The notes: generated by a model not told the origin, from the sequence alone. A stretch of 36,498 nt of DNA from Zooshikella ganghwensis DSM 15267 (GCF_000428585.1 NZ_AUAF01000037.1:1-36498), one strand, 5' to 3'. Numbered from the stretch's first letter, positions 1 through 8,150 are shown. Translations and numbers: made by a program.

Positions 1-126
1 TACAACGGGATAGACTTCAACCTCTTCAATGCGGATAAACTCCAGTTCCTGGAGGGAAACTCTGGCTACTCGTATCCCTAACCTGCCATCGTAGCCAAAT
101 GCTTGGTAATGCAGTCTGTCATACAT
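1..126 (-). CDS. Partial hypothetical protein, runs off the window
   Basis: A 42-codon open frame on the minus strand enters from position 126 and is still open at base 1. Its translation is clearly protein-like: it begins MYDRLHYQAFGYDGRLG and continues with alternating hydrophobic and charged residues ending in VEVYPVV. I do not recognise the family with certainty; a DUF6402-like C-terminal segment is a guess. The frame is open upstream of the ATG only as far as a TAA at 168-166, which lies inside the palindrome at 142-250. The gene therefore either starts at the ATG at 126, with a weak AGGA about ten bases upstream, or is a fragment whose 5' part was replaced when the palindrome arrived. 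It has the same orientation as the next small gene (317-673). Confidence 0.5.
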   Translation of the reverse strand, partial: MYDRLHYQAFGYDGRLGIRVARVSLQELEFIRIEEVEVYPVV

Positions 127-141
127 CCATGTTACATCCTG

Positions 142-250
142 CCCAACCTTCGCATAACAGGTAAGTTATATTAAAAAGGCGTTACAGCCTGGGAGATTAT
201 CTGTAACGCCTTTTAAACATAACTTAACATCGACATTATGCGAAGTTGGG
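142..250. repeat. 109-bp imperfect palindrome, attC-like or MITE-like
   Basis: The outer arms CCCAAC(C)TTCGCATAA (142-157) and TTATGCGAAGTTGGG (236-250) are complementary apart from one extra base. Next come TAAGTTAT (162-169) and ATAACTTA (219-226). The innermost arms are 171-187 and 201-216, 16-17 bp with one extra A, enclosing a 13-nt loop. With one flanking base each side, the ends read GCCCAAC and GTTGGGT, which fit the RYYYAAC and GTTRRRY core-site consensus of integron attC sites; the 111-bp span is within the attC size range. Against attC, the spacers next to the core boxes pair here, whereas attC spacers are normally unpaired. A MITE, a tyrosine-recombinase site or a bidirectional terminator are alternatives. 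Confidence 0.6.
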
Positions 251-259
251 TAAATAGCT

Positions 260-283
260 TGAGAGGGGTTCTAAAACCTCTCA
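260..283. terminator. Short hairpin after the 118-aa gene
   Basis: TGAGAGG (260-266) and CCTCTCA (277-283) form a 7-bp stem with a ten-base loop. It lies 34 bases downstream of the stop codon of the minus-strand gene ending at 317. There is no U-rich tail, so it is a weak candidate transcription terminator or a 3'-end stabiliser. Confidence 0.3.
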
Positions 284-316
284 GCACTTGATTATTACTC
301 TAGTTTTCAATACCTG

Positions 317-673
317 TTATGCTGGGTGCTGGTGAATACGAAGGTCGCCAGGATCTAAAAAACCCTCACTTGTGAAGGATCCTGAAACATAAAGTAATGA
401 ATAATTAAAGCAATAATCGCTGTCACTCCCAAACTTTTCGTATAAATCTTGCTTTAAGCTATTCAAAAGCCTTAAAAGTAAACTTGTACACCCTTTATCT
501 GGAGATAATCCTTCCACGCGCCAAATCGACAGGACTCCGGTCAGTCGTTTGCGTCTAGCCTGTAACTTATTTTCAAAAAACTTTATGTAGTCACTGTAAT
601 CGAAAGGATTGGACTCAACTAACACTAAATAACCAGAGTTGCCGATAATATCTTGATAAGATTCAGAACTCAT
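317..673 (-). CDS. Hypothetical protein, about 118 aa
   Basis: The frame opens with GTG at 682, but the ATG at 673 is the better start: a GGGGTG sequence sits six bases before it. The predicted product is a small soluble acidic protein beginning MSSESYQDIIGNSGYLVLVE, with no signal peptide, membrane segment or recognisable catalytic motif. Mixed helix and strand is likely. I do not recognise the family. Its TAA stop lies within a TACCTGTTATGC sequence (311-322) that repeats, inverted, the left arm of the palindrome at 142-250. The arrangement of small orphan gene, hairpin, palindrome, then another small gene in the same direction resembles an integron gene cassette or a toxin-immunity tail, but nothing in the protein proves either. 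Confidence 0.6.
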   Translation of the reverse strand: MSSESYQDIIGNSGYLVLVESNPFDYSDYIKFFENKLQARRKRLTGVLSIWRVEGLSPDKGCTSLLLRLLNSLKQDLYEKFGSDSDYCFNYSLLYVSGSFTSEGFLDPGDLRIHQHPA

Positions 674-807
674 AAACTTCACCCCGTCAAATTAAGCTAA
701 GTCTCAACTGAAAGGTTAGCTGAATTAGTGAAAAACACCTTCTAGGGCTGGAGGTTTTAAAGTGTGATTTTCGAAGTGAATATCAAGGTGCTCAAGTTAC
801 TGGGCAC

Positions 808-3288
808 TCATGAATTATATGCTGGCTGTAATAGTTCACCAATGGCTTCCGCTAGTGCACTGTCTTTCGCCATCAACTGTTTGAGTTTTTCTCCAGGTAG
901 CCACAGCATATTCACTAAGCTCATTGCCTGGTAGTCGCCAGGGCTGACACCACTGAGTAAGGATAATGTCCCTACCAGTTCACCAGGGCCAAGGGTTTTT
1001 CTGAATTTTTTACCTAAGTGGTATTCATACGCTTCAATTGAGCCCTTGGCGATGATGCCTAAACCATAGAATGGTTTACCTTGATGGACAACCCACTCAC
1101 CACTGCTGTACAGTGTGTGTTCAATGATTTTGATGAGTTGTTGCTGGGTTTCCACGGCTAAGTTTTTACACCAGTTTAACTGACTGAGTAGCTCTTCTGG
1201 TGAAGTGGGCTTGGCAAAGGTAGCGACCCGCTGTAATCGAGCCATACGTTGCTCAATATTTTGTACTAAGCGTTTGGCTTCTGGCTTATCTAAAACCGCT
1301 TGATTGAGTAATTGTTTGACTACTGTTCGCTCTCGATTGAGTAAGGTTCGAATAGCTGAGTGGGTTTCGAGGGTGTGTACAAGGTCTGGAAAGGTATTAC
1401 GTAATTGCTCAATATATTCTTGTGTTTTTAGTTTATTTTGGGCAATGAGCTGCTTAACTGCTACGGCCTCCTCCTCATTGGGGGCTAATGAGGGTATGTA
1501 ACTTTCTAAGTGATCCTGAGCCTGAATAAAACCCCGTGCTATTTCATAACCAAGGGTAATTCTTGAAAAGCTCAGCGATACGGCAATTTTTTTGATGCCT
1601 CGTATATTGCGTAAGAGGTGTAATAAAGGGGGCGTTTGCCAATAGCGATAAAGCGTTTCTCGAGGTGCAATTTTCGGTTCACCATCAAGGGCATGTTCAA
1701 CGGCTTCCACCAGTTTATTTGTCGACTGCTTACCCAGTGTTCCCTTTTCAAATTGCAGCCAGTAATGCTGACGCTCAGTTTCTAACAGGCGGCGTCTAAA
1801 TGCGATCGTGAGTTCTTGTGAGGATACCTGGTTGGGTTCGTGGTCTTTGTCTTTAACCTCAATGGGTCTGAGTAATCCTGTATTATGCTTAACTTCATCC
1901 CAGTCAGCTCCTTTTAAAAAGCTATTGCCCATTAACTTTGGCAATAATTTTAATAGGTCTTCAGTAATTAACCGTTGGGCTTTGTCGACGGTGGCTTGCT
2001 TAGCAGCAGGCAGCTGGTTGAGATGTAAGCGGGCAAGTATCCAGCTCATGGTTGAGCCGTTAATGACAATACTTAACACCACAATGCCAGCACATAAAAA
2101 CAGGACTTGATCGCCAATTTCTTTTGGTAATAGATTTTCCTGTGCAACGATCAGTGCTAGTGCCAAAGATACAGCGCCGCGTAAGCCTCCCCAGGTTAGT
2201 ACGATGGCTTTTTCGCGGGTGATACCCCCACTAAAGCGTTTTAAAAGTGGGGTCAGGATAAATACGGAGAAGGTACGAATGATTTGAATTCCTATGTATA
2301 AAATACCCAGCGTAACCCATGACTCAGGGTTATCCCAATGAACTCGGCTGGCGATGAGAATACCTACCAGTAAAAAGATCAGGGTATTGGCCATATGGGC
2401 CATCATGCCCCAGAAATTATGTAAGAACTCCCCTACTTCAGGTGAAATGCGCGTTCGCCCTATTCCGGCAAACATTAAGGCAAGTGCTACAACCGCCACA
2501 ATGCCAGAGACATGTAGGCTCTCTGCGATGTAATACACCAAATAGGCGGTGGCAATTGATAAGGTTATCTCGATTAGCGGGTCATTAAAGACTTTACCGA
2601 TCCAGATCATCACTAAACCACCTGCGACTACGCCGACCAGAAGCCCTGCTGTGACCACCCAGGTAAAATTTGCTGTCAGGCTGACTAAGCTTATTTGCTG
2701 GCTAGCTTGACTGCTGATAACCCAGCCAAAAAACAGCGTAAATAAGACAATCGCTGTGCCATCATTTAATAGTGATTCTCCTTCCAGTAAGGTTTCCAGT
2801 CGCTTACGGGAACTTACTTCTTTCAAAAGCGCTACCACAGCAACAGGGTCTGTCGCACTAATAAGTGCCCCAAACATCAAACATAATGCCCAGCTCCAAT
2901 CCCAGGGGAACATCCATTTAGCCAGGCTAGCGGTAAGGGTGGTGGCAATAACTAAGCCTGGAACGGCTAACAGGGCAATTTGAGCGAATATACGACGAAA
3001 TAAGTGAACCTCTAAAGAAAAGGCACTTTCAAATACCAATGTGGGTAAAAATAAAAATAAGATGAGGTGGGGGTCAACGCCTGCAACCAGTGCCAGGGTT
3101 TTGTCCAAAAGAGGAGCATATTGCTCAGTAATACCAATACGCTCTAAATAGCCCAGGCATAGCCCAATGGTCAATAAACAAACGGTATACGGCAGTTGGA
3201 TACTTTTAACCAGGCTTCTGACACCCGCACCTATGATCAGCGCAAGACTGACAAATATTAAAATCAGAACACCAGCTTCACTATGCAT
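808..3288 (-). CDS. Na+/H+ antiporter, CPA1 family, with C-terminal cyclic-nucleotide-binding fold
   Basis: This 826-residue protein begins with about twelve hydrophobic helices (residues 1-420) typical of NhaP/SOS1-type CPA1 exchangers of the inner membrane, which swap Na+ or K+ for H+. Diagnostic motifs are SATDPVAVVALLKE and ESLLNDGTAIVLF, which supply the acidic transport residues and the conserved ND pair. A long cytosolic helical region (about 430-715) follows. A cNMP-binding-like beta barrel then occupies about 725-815, with G-rich loops including LGPGELVGTLSLLSG. In that domain the usual PRxAT arginine of the phosphate-binding cassette is missing (SPGDYQA instead), so canonical cAMP binding is doubtful. 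The ATG start is preceded by GGGACCAGAG. No partner gene is adjacent. Residue-level domain limits are estimates. Confidence 0.9.
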   Translation of the reverse strand: MHSEAGVLILIFVSLALIIGAGVRSLVKSIQLPYTVCLLTIGLCLGYLERIGITEQYAPLLDKTLALVAGVDPHLILFLFLPTLVFESAFSLEVHLFRRIFAQIALLAVPGLVIATTLTASLAKWMFPWDWSWALCLMFGALISATDPVAVVALLKEVSSRKRLETLLEGESLLNDGTAIVLFTLFFGWVISSQASQQISLVSLTANFTWVVTAGLLVGVVAGGLVMIWIGKVFNDPLIEITLSIATAYLVYYIAESLHVSGIVAVVALALMFAGIGRTRISPEVGEFLHNFWGMMAHMANTLIFLLVGILIASRVHWDNPESWVTLGILYIGIQIIRTFSVFILTPLLKRFSGGITREKAIVLTWGGLRGAVSLALALIVAQENLLPKEIGDQVLFLCAGIVVLSIVINGSTMSWILARLHLNQLPAAKQATVDKAQRLITEDLLKLLPKLMGNSFLKGADWDEVKHNTGLLRPIEVKDKDHEPNQVSSQELTIAFRRRLLETERQHYWLQFEKGTLGKQSTNKLVEAVEHALDGEPKIAPRETLYRYWQTPPLLHLLRNIRGIKKIAVSLSFSRITLGYEIARGFIQAQDHLESYIPSLAPNEEEAVAVKQLIAQNKLKTQEYIEQLRNTFPDLVHTLETHSAIRTLLNRERTVVKQLLNQAVLDKPEAKRLVQNIEQRMARLQRVATFAKPTSPEELLSQLNWCKNLAVETQQQLIKIIEHTLYSSGEWVVHQGKPFYGLGIIAKGSIEAYEYHLGKKFRKTLGPGELVGTLSLLSGVSPGDYQAMSLVNMLWLPGEKLKQLMAKDSALAEAIGELLQPAYNS

Positions 3289-3364
3289 GTCTCTGGTCCC
3301 TGGATCTATGGCGTCAGTGCGTGAGAAGCAATAATCGTTATCTCAATAGCCCACCTGTAGGCTA

Positions 3365-3628
3365 CTAGGACACTTGTGGTACTTTTTCTAGTCGTCGCCA
3401 GCCGTCGGCGGTTAAGCGAACATGAGTGATGATACGGTCCTCTGTCATCACAAGCTCAACCAGGTTGTCGTCCTCAAGTAGAAATAGGTATTTTGATAGC
3501 TGCTCACCTTCTGCCAGGCTGTAACGGTCAGAGTTGGCCACTTCACTGCGGAGAAAGTCGTATTCAACAAAGGGAGGGGGCTGATCATGAATGAGCTTGA
3601 GCAGGTGGTTGATATAATGAAGATCCAT
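3365..3628 (-). CDS. Small hypothetical protein, winged-helix-like
   Basis: The frame opens with ATG at 3640, but the second in-frame ATG at 3628 is preceded at close distance by GAGGTG, so I place the start there (87 aa, beginning MDLHYINHLLKLIHD). The sequence has an N-terminal helical segment, a middle region with YSLAEGEQLSKYLFLLEDD and a C-terminal beta hairpin followed by LTADGWRRLEKV. That is the pattern of a small winged-helix or DUF2513-like fold. I cannot assign a function. It lies downstream of galU in the same direction, separated by a hairpin at 3664-3688, so it may be transcribed separately or by read-through. Confidence 0.6.
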   Translation of the reverse strand: MDLHYINHLLKLIHDQPPPFVEYDFLRSEVANSDRYSLAEGEQLSKYLFLLEDDNLVELVMTEDRIITHVRLTADGWRRLEKVPQVS

Positions 3629-3663
3629 TATGCACCTCATGTTGTTTGCCTATAGTTTAGTAG

Positions 3664-3688
3664 GCCAAGTCAGTCGGACTGACCTGGC
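3664..3688. terminator. 25-bp palindrome between galU and the small downstream gene
   Basis: GTCAGTC and GACTGAC flank a single central G and are extended by GCCA and TGGC across one mismatch. The palindrome begins 17 bases downstream of the galU stop codon. There is no T-run after it on the minus strand, so it could be an attenuating hairpin or an operator rather than a classical terminator. Confidence 0.35.
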
Positions 3689-3704
3689 ATAGGCGCTTAT
3701 TGCA

Positions 3705-4532
3705 TTATTTTTTCAAATATAAATTATCATAGCAGTAATTGGTTGCTTCGATATAACCTTCAATGCTACCGCAATCAAATCGTTTGCCCTTAAATTTGTA
3801 ACCCAACACACAGCCACTTTTGGCCTGAGACAGAAGCGCATCGGTAATTTGCACTTCGCCATTTTTGCCTGGGGGTGTGTCGCGGATAATATCAAAGATA
3901 TCAGGTGTTAAGATGTATCGGCCAATGATGGCCAAGTTACTGGGGGCATTTTCAGGTTTAGGTTTTTCAATCATATCCGTAATTCGGAACAAGTCTTCAC
4001 GAATAATATCACCTGCAATCACACCATATTTATGCGTTTGGTCCTTGGGGACTTCTTGTATAGCCACAATGCTGCAGCGAAACTGGTTATAAAGCCTAAC
4101 CATTTGGGATAAGACGCCATCATCTGGGTGAATGCATAGGTCATCCGCCAGAACCACAGCAAAAGGCTCATCACCAATAATGGCACGGCCTGTTAAAATA
4201 GCATGCCCTAACCCTTTCATCTCGCGTTGACGTGTGTAGGAAAAGGTGCAGCTTTCAATAAGGTGACGTATGTCTTTAAGTGTTTCTTCCTTGCTGGTGC
4301 CTTTAATTTGATGTTCAAGCTCGTAGTTGGTGTCGAAATGGTCGGCCAGTGCCCGCTTGCCTCGACCCGTCACAATGCAAATTTCATTGAGACCTGCATC
4401 AAGTGCTTCTTCAACACCATACTCAATCAGGGGTTTATTGACGATGGGCATCATTTCCTTAGGCATTGACTTGGTTGCAGGCAAAAACCGAGTTCCATAC
4501 CCTGCTGCCGGAAATAAACATTTTTTAATCAT
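3705..4532 (-). CDS. galU: UTP--glucose-1-phosphate uridylyltransferase
   Basis: This cytosolic enzyme makes UDP-glucose from UTP and glucose-1-phosphate, for envelope polysaccharides, LPS core and glucosylated lipids. The 275-residue length is normal for bacterial GalU. The N-terminus carries the nucleotidyltransferase signature LFPAAGYGTRFLPATKSMPK (residues 6-25). Further hallmarks are the VLADDLC metal/sugar-nucleotide motif near residue 128, DMIEKPKPENAPSNLAI near 186-202, and YKFKGKRFDCGS near 246-257. The ATG start is preceded by AGGT at somewhat long spacing. It lies 68 bases downstream of manC/algA in the same orientation, so the two probably form a sugar-nucleotide operon. Confidence 0.96.
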   Translation of the reverse strand: MIKKCLFPAAGYGTRFLPATKSMPKEMMPIVNKPLIEYGVEEALDAGLNEICIVTGRGKRALADHFDTNYELEHQIKGTSKEETLKDIRHLIESCTFSYTRQREMKGLGHAILTGRAIIGDEPFAVVLADDLCIHPDDGVLSQMVRLYNQFRCSIVAIQEVPKDQTHKYGVIAGDIIREDLFRITDMIEKPKPENAPSNLAIIGRYILTPDIFDIIRDTPPGKNGEVQITDALLSQAKSGCVLGYKFKGKRFDCGSIEGYIEATNYCYDNLYLKK

Positions 4533-4600
4533 TCGTAAAAAATACCTTAACTTAGTCAGTTAATGAGTGAATGAACACTTGGCTTTCAGTAAGCGTAGTT

Positions 4601-6022
4601 TTATTGTTGGTCACTCCGGCCATAAACATCGTCAAACCTGACAATATCATCCTCACCTAAATAACTGCCTGACTGTACTTCGATGAGTTCCAGCGGAATT
4701 TTGCCTGGGTTTTCGAGACGATGTTTTTCGCCAAGCGGAATATAAGTCGACTCGTTTTCTGAAACAAGGAACGTTTTTTCGCCGCAAGTGACTTTTGCGG
4801 TTCCTTTGACGACAATCCAGTGTTCTGCTCGATGAAAATGCTTTTGTAAAGACAGACTAGCACCTGGCTTGACAGTTATCCGCTTCACTTGAAAACGATC
4901 TTCTTCATCAATGCCTTCATAAGATCCCCAAGGACGGTAGACCTGTTTATGAAGCTGGTATTCTGTGCGCTGTTGATCGGCGAGCTGATTCACTAGCTGC
5001 TTGACGGACTGAACCTGATCTTTATTCGCCACCAGAACGGCATCTTTAGTTTCAACGATGACCAGGTTGGATACGCCAACGGTGGTGACCAGTCGATGCT
5101 CTGCCCGAATGTAGCAATCACTGGTATTTTCAACAAGTACATCACCACGCTGAACATTACCATGAGCATCTGGAGGGGTTAGATCTGCCAGTGCGGTCCA
5201 AGATCCTACATCACTCCACCCCAGGTCAGCAGGAATCACAACGCTCGCTTGAGTATGCTCCATGACCGCATAATCGATGGAGTCTTCTGGGCTGCCTGCA
5301 AAAGCCTTTTGATCTAGACGAACAAAGTCCAAATCTTCAATAGCCTGCTCAAAAGCTTGTTGGGTTGCCTGGTGAATTTGTGGAGCAAATTGTTTGAGCT
5401 CTTGTAGGTAGCGATCAGCCCTGAACATGAACATACCACTATTCCAGAAGTGATGGCCTGACTGACAGTATTGCTTGGCAATTTCTGCACTGGGCTTTTC
5501 AACAAACTGAGATATATGACGTACCCCTGTACTGACCTCCTCGCCAGCATCAATATAGCCGTAACCCGTTTCTGGGTAGTCAGCTACGATACCAAATGTC
5601 ACAAGTTTGCCGGCAAGAGCTTGTGCATTGCCCTGTGCGATGACTTGGTGGAAATGGGGTAAGTTGGCAATGGTGTGATCTGCAGGCAGTACCAACAGGA
5701 CAGCCTCTGCATTAATAGCCATGGCCTGCCAGGCTGCAATAGCAATGGCCGGTGCCGTATTACGGCCAATCGGTTCGAGTAAAATGCGGGTTGCAGGTTT
5801 ATTAATCGCATGCAGTTGTTCGGCAACCATAAAACGGTGGGCTTCATTACACACCACAATAGGGGCTTGTATGTCAGGAGTGGTGGGTAGCCTGAGCACG
5901 GTATCTTGCAGCAGACTGGTATCCTGATTGACTAGGTTTAAAAGTTGCTTTGGATAAAGCTCCCGAGACAGTGGCCAAAGTCTTGATCCTGTTCCGCCAG
6001 ATAAAATTACGGGAATCAGCAT
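4601..6022 (-). CDS. manC: Mannose-1-phosphate guanylyltransferase / mannose-6-phosphate isomerase
   Basis: This bifunctional enzyme of GDP-mannose synthesis (AlgA/ManC/CpsB/XanB family) isomerises fructose-6-phosphate to mannose-6-phosphate and couples mannose-1-phosphate to GTP. The N-terminal nucleotidyltransferase domain (about 1-340) opens with PVILSGGTGSRLWPLSREL and contains the FVEKPS motif near 173. The C-terminal cupin-type type II phosphomannose isomerase domain (about 355-470) has RPWGSYEGID, a metal-binding QKHFHRAEHWIVVKGTAKV stretch and IPLGEKHRLENP. The 473-residue length is typical of the bifunctional form. The ATG is preceded by AAGGAAT. A phosphomannomutase (AlgC/ManB) is needed to link the two reactions and is not in the window. 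The symbol algA would also fit. Confidence 0.95.
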   Translation of the reverse strand: MLIPVILSGGTGSRLWPLSRELYPKQLLNLVNQDTSLLQDTVLRLPTTPDIQAPIVVCNEAHRFMVAEQLHAINKPATRILLEPIGRNTAPAIAIAAWQAMAINAEAVLLVLPADHTIANLPHFHQVIAQGNAQALAGKLVTFGIVADYPETGYGYIDAGEEVSTGVRHISQFVEKPSAEIAKQYCQSGHHFWNSGMFMFRADRYLQELKQFAPQIHQATQQAFEQAIEDLDFVRLDQKAFAGSPEDSIDYAVMEHTQASVVIPADLGWSDVGSWTALADLTPPDAHGNVQRGDVLVENTSDCYIRAEHRLVTTVGVSNLVIVETKDAVLVANKDQVQSVKQLVNQLADQQRTEYQLHKQVYRPWGSYEGIDEEDRFQVKRITVKPGASLSLQKHFHRAEHWIVVKGTAKVTCGEKTFLVSENESTYIPLGEKHRLENPGKIPLELIEVQSGSYLGEDDIVRFDDVYGRSDQQ

Positions 6023-6303
6023 GAATATTCCTTACTCAGTAGTTGCATGCATGTCTGTATGATGAATAAAAATTGATCATCATGGATTCAAAAAATTTGA
6101 GGCTAGTATACAGGGTGATTTGTGCGTTCTTTTTTAAATAACACTGATTTTGGCATTTTTCTCTCAATTATAAACAGCCGCTTTTTTTGTAGTCATGTTT
6201 GGTTGATTTTTAAGGTACTGGAAAATAACAAATACTGACGTGTATTTTAAGAAATCATGCTGTTATGTTTAATTAATAAAGAAAAATCATGACATGTTTA
6301 TGA
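6023..6303. other. AT-rich intergenic region upstream of manC
   Basis: About 280 bases without a coding frame lie between the manC start and the hairpins after sqr. The stretch is A/T-rich with several T-runs. I see no protein gene or RNA gene in it. It should contain the promoter for the manC-galU operon, but I cannot pick one confidently. Confidence 0.5.
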
Positions 6304-6356
6304 CCCAACTCAACGGCTTTAGGTGTTGGGCCATAAATATGTTACCAAGGCTTGGT
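6304..6356 (-). terminator. Two hairpins following sqr
   Basis: Directly after the sqr stop codon, ACCAAG and CTTGGT (6344-6356, one central base) form a short stem. About 20 bases further on, CCCAAC (6304-6309) and GTTGGG (6325-6330) form a second stem with a 15-base loop. Neither is followed by a strong U-tract on the minus strand. Together they probably mark the end of the sqr transcript. Confidence 0.4.
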
Positions 6357-6359
6357 GTT

Positions 6360-7718
6360 TTAGGGGTGCTGTTTATTTGCGCTGTTTGATGAGGCTGCTT
6401 GAGCCTGATGTTTAGGGTGTGCTTCTTCTGCACGGTGCTTCGGTTGTGCGAGCCACTCGTGTCCCTTTAGTAATACATCCCAGTATAGAAAGGGTAAGCC
6501 ATGTGTTTTTAACTGCCAATAGCTGCGCCTTGCAATCGTTGGGTTAAGTGGCAGCGTCGGTAACAGTTTTCCATCATAACCGAACTCCGCCAGAATGACT
6601 TTGCCTCGTTCCACGGTTAAAGGACAGGCACCATAGCCATCATAGTATGCTGTCAGTGAGTGACCTTTTAGAAATGCCAGCAAGTTTTCTGCGACTACGG
6701 GGGCTTGTTTTCGGATAGCGGCAGCTGTTTTTGCGTTACTGGTTGAGGTGACATCTCCCAAACTGAAGATATCATCAAACTGGTTGTGGCGAAGTGTGAG
6801 TGGGTCAACATCAACCCAGCCTGTAGCATTACTGAGTGGGCTATTACGGATAAAAGCAGGTGCTTGCTGGGGAGGTACTGCGTGTAGAAAATCAAATGAC
6901 TTGGCGATGATTTCTGTCTGCTCGCTGTCTGCAGCTTGTTGGCTAAAATAAGCTGTCTTTGTACTGACATCCACTTCAACTAAGTTGGAGTTATACGTCA
7001 GGTCAACACCATAGCGCTCAATATAACGTTGTAATGCAGGAACAAAGGCTGCGACGCCAAATAAAGCAGCTCCTGCTATATGGAATTCAACATCAATTTG
7101 GTCTAAATACTGTTGCTGTCGCCAGTAATCACAGGACAAATAAACGGCTTTTTGTGGTGCACCTGCACACTTGATGGGCATTGCTGGTTGAGTGAAAATG
7201 GCTTTACCTTTAGTCAGGTTTTTCACTTGTTGCCAAGTATAAGGTGCAAAATCCAGGTGATAGTTGGAGGTAATACCTTGTTGTCCTAGCGCTTCAGGAA
7301 GACCTTTAATCCCTTGCCAGTTTAGACAGAGTCCAGGACAAACGACAAGCGTCTGGTAGACTAATCGTTCATTATTATTGAGTGTGACAAGATGTTGGTA
7401 TGGGTCAATGGCGGTGGCTTCTGCTTTAATCCAGGTCACCTTTTTAGGTAGAGAGTCTGCCATTTTATGGATGGTTTGTGCCTGAGTAAAAATCCCAGCG
7501 CCAACTAATGTCCATCCTGGCTGGTAATAATGATGGTCACTAGGTTCGACAATCGCAATACTCAGCTGCTTTGTCCTTTTTAAGAGGCTGCTGGCACAGG
7601 CTGTCCCTGCTGCTCCGCCGCCGATAATAACTACGTCATATCGAGCTGGGCGCGGGTTGTGTTCATGGTCAAAAGCCGCTGCTGCAGAGTTAGTCGAAGA
7701 ATGTGTTGTATTTTGCAT
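6360..7718 (-). CDS. sqr: Sulfide:quinone oxidoreductase, type II-like
   Basis: A membrane-associated FAD enzyme that oxidises sulfide to protein-bound or acceptor-bound sulfane sulfur and passes electrons to quinone. The frame extends to ATG 7784, but ATG 7718 is preceded by AAGGAAGG and gives a 452-residue protein, a normal length. The dinucleotide fold reads DVVIIGGGAAGTACASSLL (about residues 28-46). SQR hallmarks are the PIKCAGAPQKAVYLSC segment, holding the first redox cysteine, and YGACPLTVERGKVILAEF, holding the second. These correspond to the two catalytic cysteines of the human SQOR/type II group. LNWQGIKGLPEAL also matches that group. The N-terminal extension is low-complexity (Ser/Ala-rich) and the C-terminus ends in an Ala/His-rich tail. 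No persulfide dioxygenase or rhodanese lies beside it. Confidence 0.87.
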   Translation of the reverse strand: MQNTTHSSTNSAAAAFDHEHNPRPARYDVVIIGGGAAGTACASSLLKRTKQLSIAIVEPSDHHYYQPGWTLVGAGIFTQAQTIHKMADSLPKKVTWIKAEATAIDPYQHLVTLNNNERLVYQTLVVCPGLCLNWQGIKGLPEALGQQGITSNYHLDFAPYTWQQVKNLTKGKAIFTQPAMPIKCAGAPQKAVYLSCDYWRQQQYLDQIDVEFHIAGAALFGVAAFVPALQRYIERYGVDLTYNSNLVEVDVSTKTAYFSQQAADSEQTEIIAKSFDFLHAVPPQQAPAFIRNSPLSNATGWVDVDPLTLRHNQFDDIFSLGDVTSTSNAKTAAAIRKQAPVVAENLLAFLKGHSLTAYYDGYGACPLTVERGKVILAEFGYDGKLLPTLPLNPTIARRSYWQLKTHGLPFLYWDVLLKGHEWLAQPKHRAEEAHPKHQAQAASSNSANKQHP

Positions 7719-7953
7719 AATTTTTACCTTCCTTAGTGTTATTTGAGGTGAGAAACGCTGTAGCAATGATTCCTTTATTGCCACTTTGATGTTTGCTCGG
7801 TGAAGACATAGCCTCCATAAAAAGTATACCGATTATGTTGTACCCTCTTTCAGGTATTAAATGCTGTCCAGTGGGATGTGCTGCTCTTGCAGTCTTTTTC
7901 TGTTCATTATCGGCAGTTTTATCAAGTAACTTTATAAGTGTATGACATAAGTC

Positions 7954-7981
7954 TTGCCAACATAATACTTCTATGTATAAT
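7954..7981 (+). promoter_or_regulatory. Strong sigma70 promoter with GC-rich discriminator
   Basis: TTGCCA (7954-7959) and a perfect TATAAT (7976-7981) are separated by 16 bases, followed by a GC-rich discriminator (ACGCCTCG). This resembles stable-RNA promoters. Transcription would start near 7988, about 190 bases upstream of tRNA-Leu. Confidence 0.65.
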
Positions 7982-7987
7982 ACGCCT

Positions 7988-8150
7988 CGTCGCTGAGGGG
8001 AAACAGCCCAGCAAAGCAGCCGGCCTTGTTACTAAGCTTAAGTCTGAAGAAAATGTCTGCAAAGATAAATTATTTAGACAGAAAAGTTTGGTAGCGCTAA
8101 AACGGTTTGATAGCTTTGTCTAAGCTGATTACAAGATTGACAAAATCAGC
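7988..8150 (+). ncRNA. Candidate structured non-coding RNA upstream of tRNA-Leu
   Basis: The stretch follows the promoter at 7954-7981 and contains no convincing gene; a 61-codon frame at 7938-8123 starts upstream of the predicted transcript and lacks a ribosome-binding site. It contains inverted repeats: TTAGACA (8074-8080) with TGTCTAA (8117-8123), and GCTGATT (8124-8130) with AATCAGC (8144-8150). The second is followed by CTTTC and could end the transcript. The tRNA downstream has its own candidate promoter, so this segment could be an independent small RNA. It could equally be a long processed tRNA leader. I do not recognise it as a known RNA family. Confidence 0.4.

Noticed and set aside
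7992-8008. GGGGAAACAGCCCAG resembling a conserved 23S rRNA helix
   Set aside because: The similarity covers about 15 bases only and the flanks do not match rRNA, so no rRNA fragment is called.
7938-8123. 61-codon frame upstream of tRNA-Leu
   Set aside because: It spans a strong promoter and starts before the predicted transcript; no ribosome-binding site. Better explained as a non-coding transcript.
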